From IMG/VR virus record IMGVR_UViG_3300035689_000004, positions 28,547 through 92,546 of that record: a stretch of DNA of 64,000 nt; one strand, written 5' to 3'. Each line of letters opens with the position of its first letter. Positions within the stretch are counted from its first letter, which is position 1. Both the position numbers and the translations under genes were made by a program. Below are positions 22,613 to 31,633 of the stretch, in pieces. The DNA comes from a virus. Below the pieces are notes generated by a model. The model was given only the letters and a program-made list of their open reading frames with translations, was not told where the DNA came from and did no database searches.

Positions 22613-23011
22613 ATGGGCGTTATCTACCTGCCAGTTTCACTACTCCCCGACCTTGGCGATGCGGTCACCACCGCCACCGCCAGCATCAGCCTATCGGCGC
22701 TCAGGGCGGTAATCCTCGACAATGCAGGCCAGTTTGCCTATGCAGACAGCAGCACCCCCAGCCATGCCTACCGAGTTGCTGGTATTCTGCCCTATGCGAT
22801 CAGCCAAGGGGCTGAAGGCGTAGCCTACCGGCTAGGGGAAATTAGCGATGCGGTGTGGAACTGGACCCGTGGCAGCCCCATTTACCTGGGCACCAATGGC
22901 CAGCTTACCCAGTCGCCACCCACCACGGGCTTTTTGCTAGTGCTGGGCCAGCCAGTGTCAGCCACGACGATCAACCTTCAACCACCTTCTCCCATATTTT
23001 TAGGAGTTTAA
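22613..23011 (+). CDS. Virion-type hypothetical protein
   Basis: 132 aa with AGGAGG before the start. Beta-rich, ending in TGFLLVLGQPVSATTINLQP. A similar small 'GQPVS' ending protein is common in fibre/baseplate gene clusters as an appendage-attachment subunit, but this is weak. It lies within the fibre cluster. Confidence 0.5.
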   Translation: MGVIYLPVSLLPDLGDAVTTATASISLSALRAVILDNAGQFAYADSSTPSHAYRVAGILPYAISQGAEGVAYRLGEISDAVWNWTRGSPIYLGTNGQLTQSPPTTGFLLVLGQPVSATTINLQPPSPIFLGV

Positions 23012-23015
23012 ATCC

Positions 23016-23534
23016 ATGACCACGAAAAAGTTTTTAACCGTTGTAAGCGGCACCCCTACCTTGACTGAGGCGCCTAGCAGCAGTGCTGGAGCGGGCGATG
23101 CCAACAAGCTGATCGCTACCAATAGCTCAGGCTTGTTGGATACCACCTTCCTGCCACCTGGCGTTGAGTTGCAAACAGTGCTTTTGCCGACCAGCGAAAA
23201 CCTGACCGCTGGCGACTTTGTGAACATCTTTGACAACTCCGGCGCTCCAACCGCCCGCAAGGCGGATGCAAGCAACAACCGCCCTGCCATTGGCTATGTG
23301 TTGACGGGGGTGACCTCTCCCGCTAATGCCACCGTGTACCTATCTGGGCGCAATACCGCCGTCACCGGCGCTACGGTGGGCACGGTGTACCTAAGTGCTA
23401 CTGCTGCGGGTGGCTTTTCGTCCACCGCTCCCGCCACCCCAGGCGCGAACGTCATTCTACAGCGGCTTGGCAATGCGATTTCAGGCACGTCAATTGTGTT
23501 TGAAAATGACCCACCCATCGCCCTGACGGTATAG
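23016..23534 (+). CDS. Decoration/fibre-like beta protein
   Basis: 172 aa. Gly/Ala/Thr-rich with a pattern (LTAGDFVNIFDNSGAPTARK ... AIGYVLTGVTSPANATVYLS) close to small capsid-decoration or DUF2190-like proteins. Position among fibre genes could also make it an appendage. Start ATG 23016, TTTAGGAG upstream. Confidence 0.5.
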   Translation: MTTKKFLTVVSGTPTLTEAPSSSAGAGDANKLIATNSSGLLDTTFLPPGVELQTVLLPTSENLTAGDFVNIFDNSGAPTARKADASNNRPAIGYVLTGVTSPANATVYLSGRNTAVTGATVGTVYLSATAAGGFSSTAPATPGANVILQRLGNAISGTSIVFENDPPIALTV

Positions 23535-23538
23535 CGCC

Positions 23539-23838
23539 ATGACTAAAGCAGTCCAGCTCAGCAGTTCAGGCAACCTGGAGACCACCAATATTTTGCCGTT
23601 GGTCTCCTTGCGGCCTGAACCGTTCTACAAAGCCATCACCCGCACCAATGGCGCCATTACGCAAATCAGCATTTACGTCAGCAATGGAGGGGCGGAGCTG
23701 TACCGCAAAACCATCACCCGCACCAATGGCGCTATTACCAGCGTCACCGAGACCGACTACACCCGCAGCCCTGCGGTAACCCGCACCAAAACCATCACCC
23801 GCACCGATGGCGCGATCGCCGCCATAGGAGTCGCCTAA
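23539..23838 (+). CDS. Repeat protein with ITRTNGAI units
   Basis: 99 aa. Contains at least three copies of the octapeptide ITRTNGAI/ITRTDGAI, separated by short variable stretches. Beta-repeat character suggests a fibre or adhesin piece. Its 3' end is part of a 52-bp tandem duplication, and its stop overlaps a mini frame (TAATG). Confidence 0.55.
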   Translation: MTKAVQLSSSGNLETTNILPLVSLRPEPFYKAITRTNGAITQISIYVSNGGAELYRKTITRTNGAITSVTETDYTRSPAVTRTKTITRTDGAIAAIGVA

Positions 23839-23896
23839 TGCCCCAAACCATCACCCGCACCGATGGCGCGATCGCCGCCATAGGAGTCGCCTGATG
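23789..23896 (+). repeat. 52-bp tandem duplication creating a mini gene
   Basis: 23789-23840 and 23845-23896 are identical except at one base (TAATG versus TGATG), with a period of 56. The second copy, with the ATG at 23838, forms an 18-aa frame (23838-23894) that repeats the C-terminus of the 99-aa protein, and leads by ATGA overlap into the next gene. It looks like a recent duplication. Confidence 0.85.
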
Positions 23897-24394
23897 ACCC
23901 AAACCATCACCAGCATCGCTAGCCTAGGCTCTCGCTACACAGCGGGCATCCAATATCGCCTATTTGATGGCACTACCCTGGGTAGCCTCACCAATGGCAC
24001 CCACCTGGGCGATGGCATTTGGCGGGCCGCAGTAGAGCTGCCAGATACTGGGGGCGAGGTGCGGTGGTTTGCCAATGCTGGGGCAAGGTTACTGGGAGTT
24101 GACGTGGTGGATGCGGCGCCATCCGTCAGTGTCGGTGAAAACATTGCCCAGTCAATCTGGACCTACAGCCAAGGCGATCGCTCCCTTTCTGGCAGTCAAG
24201 CCACCCTGTTCTCTAACCTTTTATCCCTGGTGCAGGCCTTCACCCTGGGGCGCCACCGCATCGACTTTGCTGCTAGTACAACCACCCAGTACAACATAGA
24301 TGGCACCGTGCGACAGGTATTCAACCTCAGGGACAAGGACGGCAACCCCGCCACCAATGCTCAGACCGCCGTTGATCGGGTGCCCCAACCATGA
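23894..24394 (+). CDS. Fibre/baseplate-like protein
   Basis: 166 aa. N-terminal domain (YTAGIQYRLFDGTTLGSLTN ... GGEVRWFANAGA) shared with the 21855 protein; the C-terminal half is charged (QYNIDGTVRQVFNLRDKDGN). Likely a virion appendage component. Starts in an ATGA overlap with the mini frame of the duplication. Confidence 0.55.
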   Translation: MTQTITSIASLGSRYTAGIQYRLFDGTTLGSLTNGTHLGDGIWRAAVELPDTGGEVRWFANAGARLLGVDVVDAAPSVSVGENIAQSIWTYSQGDRSLSGSQATLFSNLLSLVQAFTLGRHRIDFAASTTTQYNIDGTVRQVFNLRDKDGNPATNAQTAVDRVPQP

Positions 24395-24436
24395 GCCATT
24401 TTCCCGACGCCAGCAAAAAGGTAGGGAGCTAACCCC

Positions 24437-24631
24437 ATGCTCTACCCCCTTGGACTGACCGGCACCCTTTATCCCCTCGGGCTACACCCTGGCTTGGTAG
24501 CCATACTGATCAAATTTTGCTTAAACCGCCTAGCGATCGCGCCATCGCCCGTTTTTGCCCTTGCCTTGATGCCATCGCCGGTCCTCGATCTAGTCCTGGA
24601 GCAATGCGACCATGCTGTTGATACCTACTGA
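24437..24631 (+). CDS. Small hydrophobic protein
   Basis: 64 aa, TAGGGAG upstream. Begins with a LYPLGL repeat (MLYPLGLTGTLYPLGLHPGL) followed by a hydrophobic stretch (VAILIKFCLNRLAIAPSPVF). Overlaps the next gene by 20 bases. Similar short 'YPLGL' proteins in fibre clusters are not known to me. Uncertain. Confidence 0.4.
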   Translation: MLYPLGLTGTLYPLGLHPGLVAILIKFCLNRLAIAPSPVFALALMPSPVLDLVLEQCDHAVDTY

Positions 24632-25067
24632 TAGCGCCTTGGACCTGTCGAGCGATCGCTTGTACATCGGCGATACCTTCACTCTTAGCTTTAGCTTATC
24701 GGTGGAGAGCATGGAGGCCAGCTTTCGCCCCAACCTAAGCCAGGTCAACCTTCGCATGATCGGCAAGCGTAACCCAGGCGACCCGGACGAAAAAGCATTA
24801 TTTGATAGCGCCCGGGCGACTAATCCCTATTGCACGATCGCCACCGATCCACCGGTGGGCACCACCTTGAGCGGACGCATCACCATCAACGGCGCGGCAA
24901 CTGCCAAGCTAAAAACCTTCAAGCCCCAGCCAGAACTAGCTAGCTCCACAACCCAGCAAGCGGTGCTGTACTTTGCCCTGACCGCCCTCTACCAAGGTGA
25001 GAGTCGCCGTAAGGTATTGGCGACCGGTGAAATTACCCTACGCCGCGATCGCATCGAGGACCCTTGA
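24612..25067 (+). CDS. Virion-type hypothetical protein
   Basis: 151 aa, beta-rich (LYIGDTFTLSFSLSVESMEA ... QQAVLYFALTALYQGESRRK). The pattern resembles phage BppU-like baseplate upper proteins, but too weakly to name. Its TGA overlaps the TTG start of the next gene (TTGA at 25064-25067). Confidence 0.5.
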   Translation: MLLIPTDSALDLSSDRLYIGDTFTLSFSLSVESMEASFRPNLSQVNLRMIGKRNPGDPDEKALFDSARATNPYCTIATDPPVGTTLSGRITINGAATAKLKTFKPQPELASSTTQQAVLYFALTALYQGESRRKVLATGEITLRRDRIEDP

Positions 25068-25789
25068 TCTATTACCGTTTCTATGGATGCTTGTACGAGC
25101 ACCGGGGAGATCGCCTGTGCAAGGTAGCGGTCGGCACGATGCAGACCCGTAATGGCATCCAGTACCAGCTAAACCAAAACCATCGCTGGCAACGGGTCAA
25201 GGATTTTGCTGTCCATGAGGGCGATGAGGTAGGGCGTAACGTAGCGGCATGGAAGGCAGGCAAGGTGATTGGCGGAGCGGTCGCTAACCACGCGATCGCC
25301 ATGGGTGCTGACCCGATGGCGGCTCAGTTAATTTCAGAAACCGTGGTGCAGGCGGGTACGGCAACGGCACTATGGGCCGCCCAGCAAGCGCGTAAGGGCA
25401 CCCTTACCGCCGAAGGGTTAGCGGCTTACTTTATCCAACAATCAGCGGCGGCAGCCCTGGGCAAGATGGCCCACCACGAGGCAGAGCATTGGTTGCATAC
25501 CTACAACGCCCAGGCGATCGCCCAGCAGGTAGGGCCAATCTTGGCGGGCAAGGGGGCGGGGCTAGGAACAGTTGTGACGACCGCTAAGACTAAAGCCCAT
25601 ACCGCGTTGGTAGACTGGGTGGTTAGCCGCAGCAAGCATGATCTAGCGATGCTGGGCAAGGTGTTTGGCCATGACCTAGCCAAGGCGGCTGACCCGCAGG
25701 CGATCGCATTGTTGTGGCAATTGCACCAAGCAGGTATTGCCATGGCCGCTATGCAGTTGAGGTATGCCCATGATGAACATCAGCCCTGA
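25064..25789 (+). CDS. RW-tagged Ala-rich protein
   Basis: 241 aa from TTG 25064, which overlaps the previous stop; ATG 25139 is an alternative. The N-terminus repeats the cassette seen at 40628 and 51993: RFYGCLYEHRGDRLCKV, then RNGIQYQLNQNHRWQRV (about residues 28-45). The rest is a long Ala/His-rich helical domain (AAWKAGKVIGGAVANHAIAM, AAALGKMAHHEAEHWLHTYN). Function unknown; the tag suggests it belongs with the packaged-protein set. Confidence 0.55.
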   Translation: MIYYRFYGCLYEHRGDRLCKVAVGTMQTRNGIQYQLNQNHRWQRVKDFAVHEGDEVGRNVAAWKAGKVIGGAVANHAIAMGADPMAAQLISETVVQAGTATALWAAQQARKGTLTAEGLAAYFIQQSAAAALGKMAHHEAEHWLHTYNAQAIAQQVGPILAGKGAGLGTVVTTAKTKAHTALVDWVVSRSKHDLAMLGKVFGHDLAKAADPQAIALLWQLHQAGIAMAAMQLRYAHDEHQP

Positions 25790-25919
25790 ACGCGCCGAAC
25801 TATTGAAGCTAAAGGAAATGAGCGATGAGGAACGGCTTAGCTACCTGCTAGCCCGCCACGCGCTTATCCCCCTTGGCAGCCCACTGCCGCCTATCCATCA
25901 AGTGCTATGCGAACCCTAA
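25770..25919 (+). CDS. Small hypothetical protein (49 aa)
   Basis: MMNISPERAELLKLKEMSDE, then a helical end. It overlaps the previous gene by 20 bases and the next by 13, so it is an in-phase link in the operon. The Met-Ser-Asp-Glu stretch and overlap pattern favour a real gene; no function visible. Confidence 0.5.
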   Translation: MMNISPERAELLKLKEMSDEERLSYLLARHALIPLGSPLPPIHQVLCEP

Positions 25920-28900
25920 CGCCAAAGTCAAAGCCCACGCCATTGCGCCCCAAGGGTGTCTTTGAACTGGAAATCCAGCCCGGCGATCGCCTGTACTTTG
26001 TCGGCAATGACTGTGAATTGTACCGGGGCGAACAATGCCTAGGGCGCTACGGCTACCACTGGGAGGATGACCTAGCCAAAGCGGTACAACGCACCCAGCT
26101 AGCTCTGGTGGAGGGCGAAGAGAAGCCGGTTAAGGGTCCTAATGTCACCAGCATGAAGCCGGAGGCCAAGGCACCCAAGGCACCGAAGGCACCGCCTAAG
26201 CCCGAGGAACAACCGCAGACCGGCGAGCGGTGGATCACCCTCCACCCCAACAAGGAAAACCCGGACTCCTACGTCAGGGTGAAGATCCGGCAGCACCCGG
26301 ACGGCACCGCCAGTGTGATTGCAGGCGCTAAAGGCAAGCTGAACCAATTGCGCCTGACCAAGCTACGCAGCCCGGAAGAATGGAAGGAACGCGCCGCAGA
26401 ACGCAAACAGAAACGACAGGAGAAGGAAGCAAAACGTCGGGCGGAGTTAAGCGAAGGCGATCGCCAAGCGGAGGACGACGAAACCACCCAAGCCCGGGAG
26501 TACCACCGGGGCGAACGGCACCGTAACGCCAAGGCTACCCTAGACGCCTACCAAGAGGCAGGGCTAGACCACGGGCTAACGCCAGACCACCTAGCCGCCC
26601 TTGATACCCCCGCTGGTGCTGACACCGACCCGGAGGAAGCCAAGCAAGTCGAAGCCCTAGCCAGAGAAGCGGTGCAAAAGGCAGCCGCCATCCAAAAAGC
26701 TTATGAACAACGCCTTGTCCAGGACCATGACGCCCGGGCCGCCGCTAAGCTAGGTGATGAATCCCTAGAGGGGCTAGGCAACCCCCTGCAGCAGGATATT
26801 GACCACACCGCCTATGGCGCCGACGGTGACGCCATTTCTAACCTCATCCAACTGCCCAATGGGCAATGGCTGGTTACCGCTGACGATAAGGCAGATGCTA
26901 CCTTTGACACCTGGCAGGAGGCGGCTAAGTATCACCTGGGTAATGTCAACGAGTACGACGGCACCGCCGGCGATCGCAGCCAGCCCGACGACTTTTATAA
27001 CCCCAAGCTATGGGTGGCCAACCCAGATGGCGTTGATTTTTCTCCCCAACTAGCTGGGCAGATGGCAGCCCTGGCCCTGCAGCGCAAAGAGATTGATCGC
27101 TCTGATAAGGCAGCGGGTAAGGCTATCAAAAAGAAAATGCCATGGAAGCGAGAACAGGGGTTTGACATTGGCGGGGTTAGTGGCATTGACGACCAAGCCG
27201 CGATCGCGCAACTGGACCAGGATGCCAAAACCATCGAGGATGCCATCACCCACGGCAAGCTGCTGGATATGGCGGGGCTGTTGGACCCGCAAGCGATGGC
27301 CAAACACCTGCAGACCGGTGGCATCGCCCAGTTGGGGGAAATTGCCTCTGACGTGCTCAAAGTTGCCCAGGTTGATCCGGCAATCATCGCCCAGATGGGC
27401 CACGATGAAGCGGCCAAGCTGATTGCCTACCAGATCCGTCAGGCGGTGGGGGATAGGGAGTATCAGGCGATCGCGGCAGCCCAGGCGGCCCACCATGGCC
27501 AATGGTCCACCGAGTACGCTAACCAAGTGATTGCCGAAAACCAACCCCGCCTGGACGCCCTGCGCGACATCCACCGCCGTATGCAGGAGATCGAAGCGGC
27601 CAAGGATGGTGACTATACCGCCAACCAACTCATTGAACTAGATACCCTCTCCTACCAGTCGGAGACATTGCAAGCGTCATTGCAGCAGTCCATCGGCACC
27701 GCCCTGGGGCAATTGCAGGCTAGTGCGGCGATGACCCTAGCGTTAGAGTCCAAACCCCGTAGCCTACGCTTTGCCGTCAAGGGTAGCCATGGCGAGGTGG
27801 CCGACGTGCCCGGGCTATTGTCTACCGATGGCAGCCCATCAATCTGGAGCAGCTACGGACTAACCGCTGAAGACTTTAGCCTGGAGGATGGCCCGGATGG
27901 GCAGTTGGTATCTATCCAGCCCAGCGGCATGGAAAAGCTTGCCAGCGCCACCTATAACCCGGAGGACCGGGACGCCTACGAGGAGGCGATCGCCATCAAG
28001 CGCGGTGCCTACGATGAGGACGGGTTCACCCCCGCTGGATTTGCCTATCGGCCTGAGTCCACCTTTACCGATGTGCGGGCGGAAGCCCAGCAGTTTGATA
28101 CCACGTTTAACTACCAGCCGGAGATGGATGATGCTGAGGTGCTGCAGGCGGTTAAAGCTTATCTGGGCGCCCGGGTAGCCAATGGCGAAGATCCAGCAAG
28201 TGTCAGAAATGACCTGTTCTCCCATCAGCTCTATTTCAACCTAGGGTTGCTTGAACACGCAGACCGCATCAAGGGGCTTTTGCTTAAGTTTGAAAAAGAA
28301 AAGTATGGCGATAAGGTCTATCCAGGCGCCAAACAAATCCGCAACGACTACCAGGAAATTGCAAACGAAGAGGCCGCCCGACTTAGGGGCACCCAGGCGG
28401 TAGAGTCACCTGAAGTACTGCACAGCCAAAACCTGGACGCTGATAGCGCCAAGGAGGCCGCCCACCGCACCCTGGCCGCCATGCCCATGGCGAGGGCTGC
28501 CCTCAAGCCATTGGACCAGCTATCCTCCAAAGAACGTAAGTACCTGCGCGACTACGCGATCGCGGAGGTGATGAACGAAACCCTAGAAGCACCGGCGCGA
28601 TCGACACAGCCCGCCGCCCAGGAGGAAGCGCCTGAGATGGGGGCATTGTTCGACCTATCTGCCTTCGGTTCCCCTGAAGAAGAGTCCAACGACCCGGACG
28701 ATCGCCCCATCAGCCTATTTGAGGACGAGAACGACGATCGCCCATTTGAATCCCTTACCCAGTGGCAAAAGTTTTGCCGCATCGTTGGCGGTGAGCATAA
28801 AGCCTATGAAGCACTCCAGGACCGCATTAAGGGTAATTTCTACAGTCGTTTTGCTGGCGCCTATTCATCATTGCAGGGCAAGCCACTAAAGACTGGACTG

Positions 28901-30955
28901 CAAACGATGGTCCACGTGGATCGCCTAGCCGCCGCCAGCCTGCCGCCGGAAGAGCGGGAGGAATTTCTATCATTCCTTAGGGCTCAGGCGCAAAAGGATA
29001 TTGCCGCCGCGATGGAGCGCGACGAGCGAGGGCGGTTTGTAGACCAGACCGAGGGCTGGATAGACCGCTATGAAGAACTGAAAGGTCAGAAACGGCAAGC
29101 CGAACTACTGACCACCGAATCCACCTACCAAGGCAACGCCAGCCAATGGCAACGCACCACCCTAGGCACCCAGGCGGAGCAGGACTTAAATGATGCCCTC
29201 CAAAGCGTCCTACCGGGCTTCGAGCAGGTTAACTCAGCGGTGAATATCTACCCCGAGGTACGCTGGAATGGTGGCTTTGTCGCCCACCAGCGCGGGCTAA
29301 AGCTGCTAGAGAGCCAGAAGAAGATCGGCATGCACTATAGTGCCGGTTCTGGAAAGACATCAGGGATGCTCGGTGCTTTCACTCACCTGCACAGTCAGGG
29401 TAAAGTCACCCGTACCCTGGTAGCGGTGCCCTCCGGCATTCTGGGGCAGGCGGTGGGGGAATGTGCCACTTTCCTAGAGCCCGGGCAGTATAGCTACTCC
29501 GCCAACATTGGCTGGGACCGGGAGAAGCGCTTAGAGGCACTGCGTAACCCCGATATGCACCTCCACTTTACCACCCGGGAATCCCTCGCTAGCGACCTAT
29601 TGCACCTGGTGGAAAAACACACCGGCATCGGGGCGGAGGACTTTCAAAATACCGACGCCCGCAGTGAGGACGATCGCCGATCGCTTCTCCTAACCGCCCT
29701 GCAGCAGGAAGGCGTTGACCCTAGCAGCCTGCTATTCAGTGTGGACGAAGCCCACGACCTATCCCGCCGCCAAGGTGTATCACCGTCCCGCCGATCGCTG
29801 GTGCTTGATGCCCTAGCCCACCATAGCGCCTACCATATCAATGCCACCGGCACTCCCCTAAAGAATGATGCCTCCGAGATTGCCGACTTCCTGCAAAAGG
29901 TAGGGGCACCTGAGGTAAAGGATGTCAGCGCTTTTATGGCCCGCTATGGCAAAAATACCCAGGCTAGCCGCCGTAGCTTGCAACGATTGGTGGCTAAGTA
30001 CGCTTACGCGATCGCCGTCAAACCCACCACCAAGGATGGACAGGAATTATCCATGCGGATGGAGCAGCCCAAGGTAGCCCTATCTGACCACCAAAAAACC
30101 CAGCGGGCGGAACTACTGAAGCACTACGATACCCTGCAAGCCTGGCGGGAGCAGGAACTGCCCAAGGTAATGGCCGCTAAGCGGGAGCGGGGTGATAACT
30201 CGCCCCTCAATGCCAAAGACCTTGCCCATGCCTGGGAGGATGAGGGCGTCCGAAATGCGATCGCCGCCCTGTCGCCTGAGTCCTACGGCAAACTGGACGA
30301 GGCCACCAAGCAAGCCAAAGCAGGCGGGCAATTGCTAGGGGCATCCGCGCTTAAATATGCCGCCCTATCGCGGCTCTACCACCAGACTGACTATGCCAAC
30401 AACGGCAAGGCGCAGCACGTCGTTAAAATGGCCGCCCAAGCTAAGGCGGACGGTAAGCCCATGGTGATCTTTGCCGCCTCCGCCCAGGCCGCCCAGATGT
30501 TGCGGGACCAGCTTGCCAAGGAGGGGCACCGGGTTGGCTATATCGACGGCACCCTGGGGCCAGCGGAGAAAGACAAAGAACGCCTACGGTTCTCCCCCGT
30601 CGCCGGCGAGGACGCTGAAACCGACATTCTAGTGGCCACCGACGCCGCCCAGACTGGCCTTAACCTGCAACGGGGTAAGCTACTAGTCCACTACGATATT
30701 CCCCTCACCCAAAAGGCGTGGGACCAGCGCTCAGCCCGCATCTACCGCCGTGGCCAGACCGAAGATGTGGACGTTCACACCCTGGTCGCTGATGCCCCGG
30801 AGGATGCGATCGCCCTAGCTCGAATGCAACGCAAAGGTTCCGACAGCGAACTATTCCAGGGCGCTGATGCCACCCAGGGCCATGCTGAACTGTTGGACGA
30901 TACTGGACTAGCCGCCGCGATCGCGGAGTTTATGGCAGAGGATGACCCAGGCTAG
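25907..30955 (+). CDS. Giant superfamily 2 (SNF2-like) helicase, 1682 aa
   Basis: The N-terminus starts with LEIQPGDRLYFVGNDCELYR, then a GERWITLHPNKEN ... VRVKIRQHPDGTASVIAG module and a charged coiled coil (WKERAAERKQKRQEKEAKRR). About 1000 residues of unrecognised, mostly helical sequence follow. The C-terminal third is a helicase: Walker A SAGSGKT (about 1145), DEAH box SVDEAHD (about 1278), ATGTPLKN (about 1310), helicase C motifs ATDAAQTGLNLQRGKLLVHY and QRSARIYRRGQ (about 1607). No methylase or nuclease motif seen. It sits in the late cluster, so I infer a packaged antirestriction or DNA-processing protein, like internal head proteins of phage P1. Could instead act in replication. Confidence 0.7.
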   Translation: MRTLTPKSKPTPLRPKGVFELEIQPGDRLYFVGNDCELYRGEQCLGRYGYHWEDDLAKAVQRTQLALVEGEEKPVKGPNVTSMKPEAKAPKAPKAPPKPEEQPQTGERWITLHPNKENPDSYVRVKIRQHPDGTASVIAGAKGKLNQLRLTKLRSPEEWKERAAERKQKRQEKEAKRRAELSEGDRQAEDDETTQAREYHRGERHRNAKATLDAYQEAGLDHGLTPDHLAALDTPAGADTDPEEAKQVEALAREAVQKAAAIQKAYEQRLVQDHDARAAAKLGDESLEGLGNPLQQDIDHTAYGADGDAISNLIQLPNGQWLVTADDKADATFDTWQEAAKYHLGNVNEYDGTAGDRSQPDDFYNPKLWVANPDGVDFSPQLAGQMAALALQRKEIDRSDKAAGKAIKKKMPWKREQGFDIGGVSGIDDQAAIAQLDQDAKTIEDAITHGKLLDMAGLLDPQAMAKHLQTGGIAQLGEIASDVLKVAQVDPAIIAQMGHDEAAKLIAYQIRQAVGDREYQAIAAAQAAHHGQWSTEYANQVIAENQPRLDALRDIHRRMQEIEAAKDGDYTANQLIELDTLSYQSETLQASLQQSIGTALGQLQASAAMTLALESKPRSLRFAVKGSHGEVADVPGLLSTDGSPSIWSSYGLTAEDFSLEDGPDGQLVSIQPSGMEKLASATYNPEDRDAYEEAIAIKRGAYDEDGFTPAGFAYRPESTFTDVRAEAQQFDTTFNYQPEMDDAEVLQAVKAYLGARVANGEDPASVRNDLFSHQLYFNLGLLEHADRIKGLLLKFEKEKYGDKVYPGAKQIRNDYQEIANEEAARLRGTQAVESPEVLHSQNLDADSAKEAAHRTLAAMPMARAALKPLDQLSSKERKYLRDYAIAEVMNETLEAPARSTQPAAQEEAPEMGALFDLSAFGSPEEESNDPDDRPISLFEDENDDRPFESLTQWQKFCRIVGGEHKAYEALQDRIKGNFYSRFAGAYSSLQGKPLKTGLQTMVHVDRLAAASLPPEEREEFLSFLRAQAQKDIAAAMERDERGRFVDQTEGWIDRYEELKGQKRQAELLTTESTYQGNASQWQRTTLGTQAEQDLNDALQSVLPGFEQVNSAVNIYPEVRWNGGFVAHQRGLKLLESQKKIGMHYSAGSGKTSGMLGAFTHLHSQGKVTRTLVAVPSGILGQAVGECATFLEPGQYSYSANIGWDREKRLEALRNPDMHLHFTTRESLASDLLHLVEKHTGIGAEDFQNTDARSEDDRRSLLLTALQQEGVDPSSLLFSVDEAHDLSRRQGVSPSRRSLVLDALAHHSAYHINATGTPLKNDASEIADFLQKVGAPEVKDVSAFMARYGKNTQASRRSLQRLVAKYAYAIAVKPTTKDGQELSMRMEQPKVALSDHQKTQRAELLKHYDTLQAWREQELPKVMAAKRERGDNSPLNAKDLAHAWEDEGVRNAIAALSPESYGKLDEATKQAKAGGQLLGASALKYAALSRLYHQTDYANNGKAQHVVKMAAQAKADGKPMVIFAASAQAAQMLRDQLAKEGHRVGYIDGTLGPAEKDKERLRFSPVAGEDAETDILVATDAAQTGLNLQRGKLLVHYDIPLTQKAWDQRSARIYRRGQTEDVDVHTLVADAPEDAIALARMQRKGSDSELFQGADATQGHAELLDDTGLAAAIAEFMAEDDPG

Positions 30956-30996
30956 CAGAGCATATATACTAAAGGGGTCGTGTTAGGGATACCCCG

Positions 30997-31134
30997 ATGA
31001 GTGTTGAGCAAATCATTATCGAACTAGAAGATATTGCCGCTGTCCTGCGCAGCGATGCCGCTGTTGACCAGGAGGCGATCGTGGCCCGAGCGGAGCGGGT
31101 AAGAGATGAAATACTGGCGGCAAGCCAGGAGTAG
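30997..31134 (+). CDS. Small acidic protein (45 aa)
   Basis: ATG 30997 with GGGAT-type weak site. MSVEQIIIELEDIAAVLRSD and an Ala/Glu/Arg-rich helix. It is followed 22 bases later by a strong terminator. Acidic helical; function unknown. Confidence 0.5.
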   Translation: MSVEQIIIELEDIAAVLRSDAAVDQEAIVARAERVRDEILAASQE

Positions 31135-31156
31135 TTTAACGTTAGGTTTTGGCAGA

Positions 31157-31180
31157 CCCCCGACGATCGTCGGGGGTTTT
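31157..31180 (+). terminator. Intrinsic terminator after helicase unit
   Basis: A perfect 20-bp palindrome from CCCCCGACG (31157) to CGTCGGGGG (31176) followed by TTTT. It separates the helicase unit from the promoter of the 31280 gene. Confidence 0.85.
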
Positions 31181-31192
31181 GCTTTGGGTGGC

Positions 31193-31210
31193 TATTGCAA
31201 ATATGCAATA
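31193..31210. promoter_or_regulatory. TATTGCA-N4-TGCAATA dyad
   Basis: TATTGCAAATATGCAATA is a perfect 7-bp dyad with a 4-base centre. It is the best-formed copy of the TTGCATATTTGC site family and lies upstream of the 31280 gene and the sigma factor gene. Confidence 0.55.
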
Positions 31211-31279
31211 AAAACGCTATTATGCTTTGACATGGTGCAAAAGTACTAATGCCAGACTTTAAGTTTAGAGATAAAAGCG

Positions 31280-31522
31280 ATGCAAGCTTATTTAATTTAC
31301 GCTTTGATTAATCGACGCTTTCTGCTTCCTAAGCACGTCGCTGCTGTTGTGACAGCGACTACCACTAAAGAGGCGGCTGCCTTCTTCAAGGCAAAAGTGG
31401 CTGACGAACACAAAGTCAAAATTGAGTCTATTCGGATTCAGAAGATTTTGACCAAAGAGGGCATGACGCCCGAACAGTTAATCCAAGCTTGGGATGCCGC
31501 AGCTTATGAGGCTAGGCCTTAA
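31280..31522 (+). CDS. Small hypothetical protein before sigma factor
   Basis: 80 aa, ATG at 31280 (GAGATAAAAGCG upstream). MQAYLIYALINRRFLLPKHV is followed by a Lys/Thr-rich helix. It is regulated separately: a dyad and a terminator lie upstream. TAAAAACGCTAT occurs before it and again before the sigma factor gene. Function unknown. Confidence 0.55.
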   Translation: MQAYLIYALINRRFLLPKHVAAVVTATTTKEAAAFFKAKVADEHKVKIESIRIQKILTKEGMTPEQLIQAWDAAAYEARP

Positions 31523-31633
31523 CAATTCAACTTTAGGGGTTACTTATCCATAGGCACCTTTGGCATTTCTCCGTAGTAAAAACGCTATAGACGTGCTAAA
31601 AATACACTTGTGTTTTATTTTTGCTACACGCCC

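Noticed and set aside
23789-23896. Tandem repeats as a CRISPR array
   Set aside because: There are only two copies, the spacing is 4 bases, and the repeats encode protein. No cas genes are present.
27050-27628. Minus-strand frame inside the 1682-aa helicase gene
   Set aside because: Antisense shadow with no start signals; the plus frame is continuous.
30997-31134. Small acidic protein as an antitoxin of a toxin-antitoxin pair
   Set aside because: No toxin-like gene is adjacent; the next gene is separated by a strong terminator.
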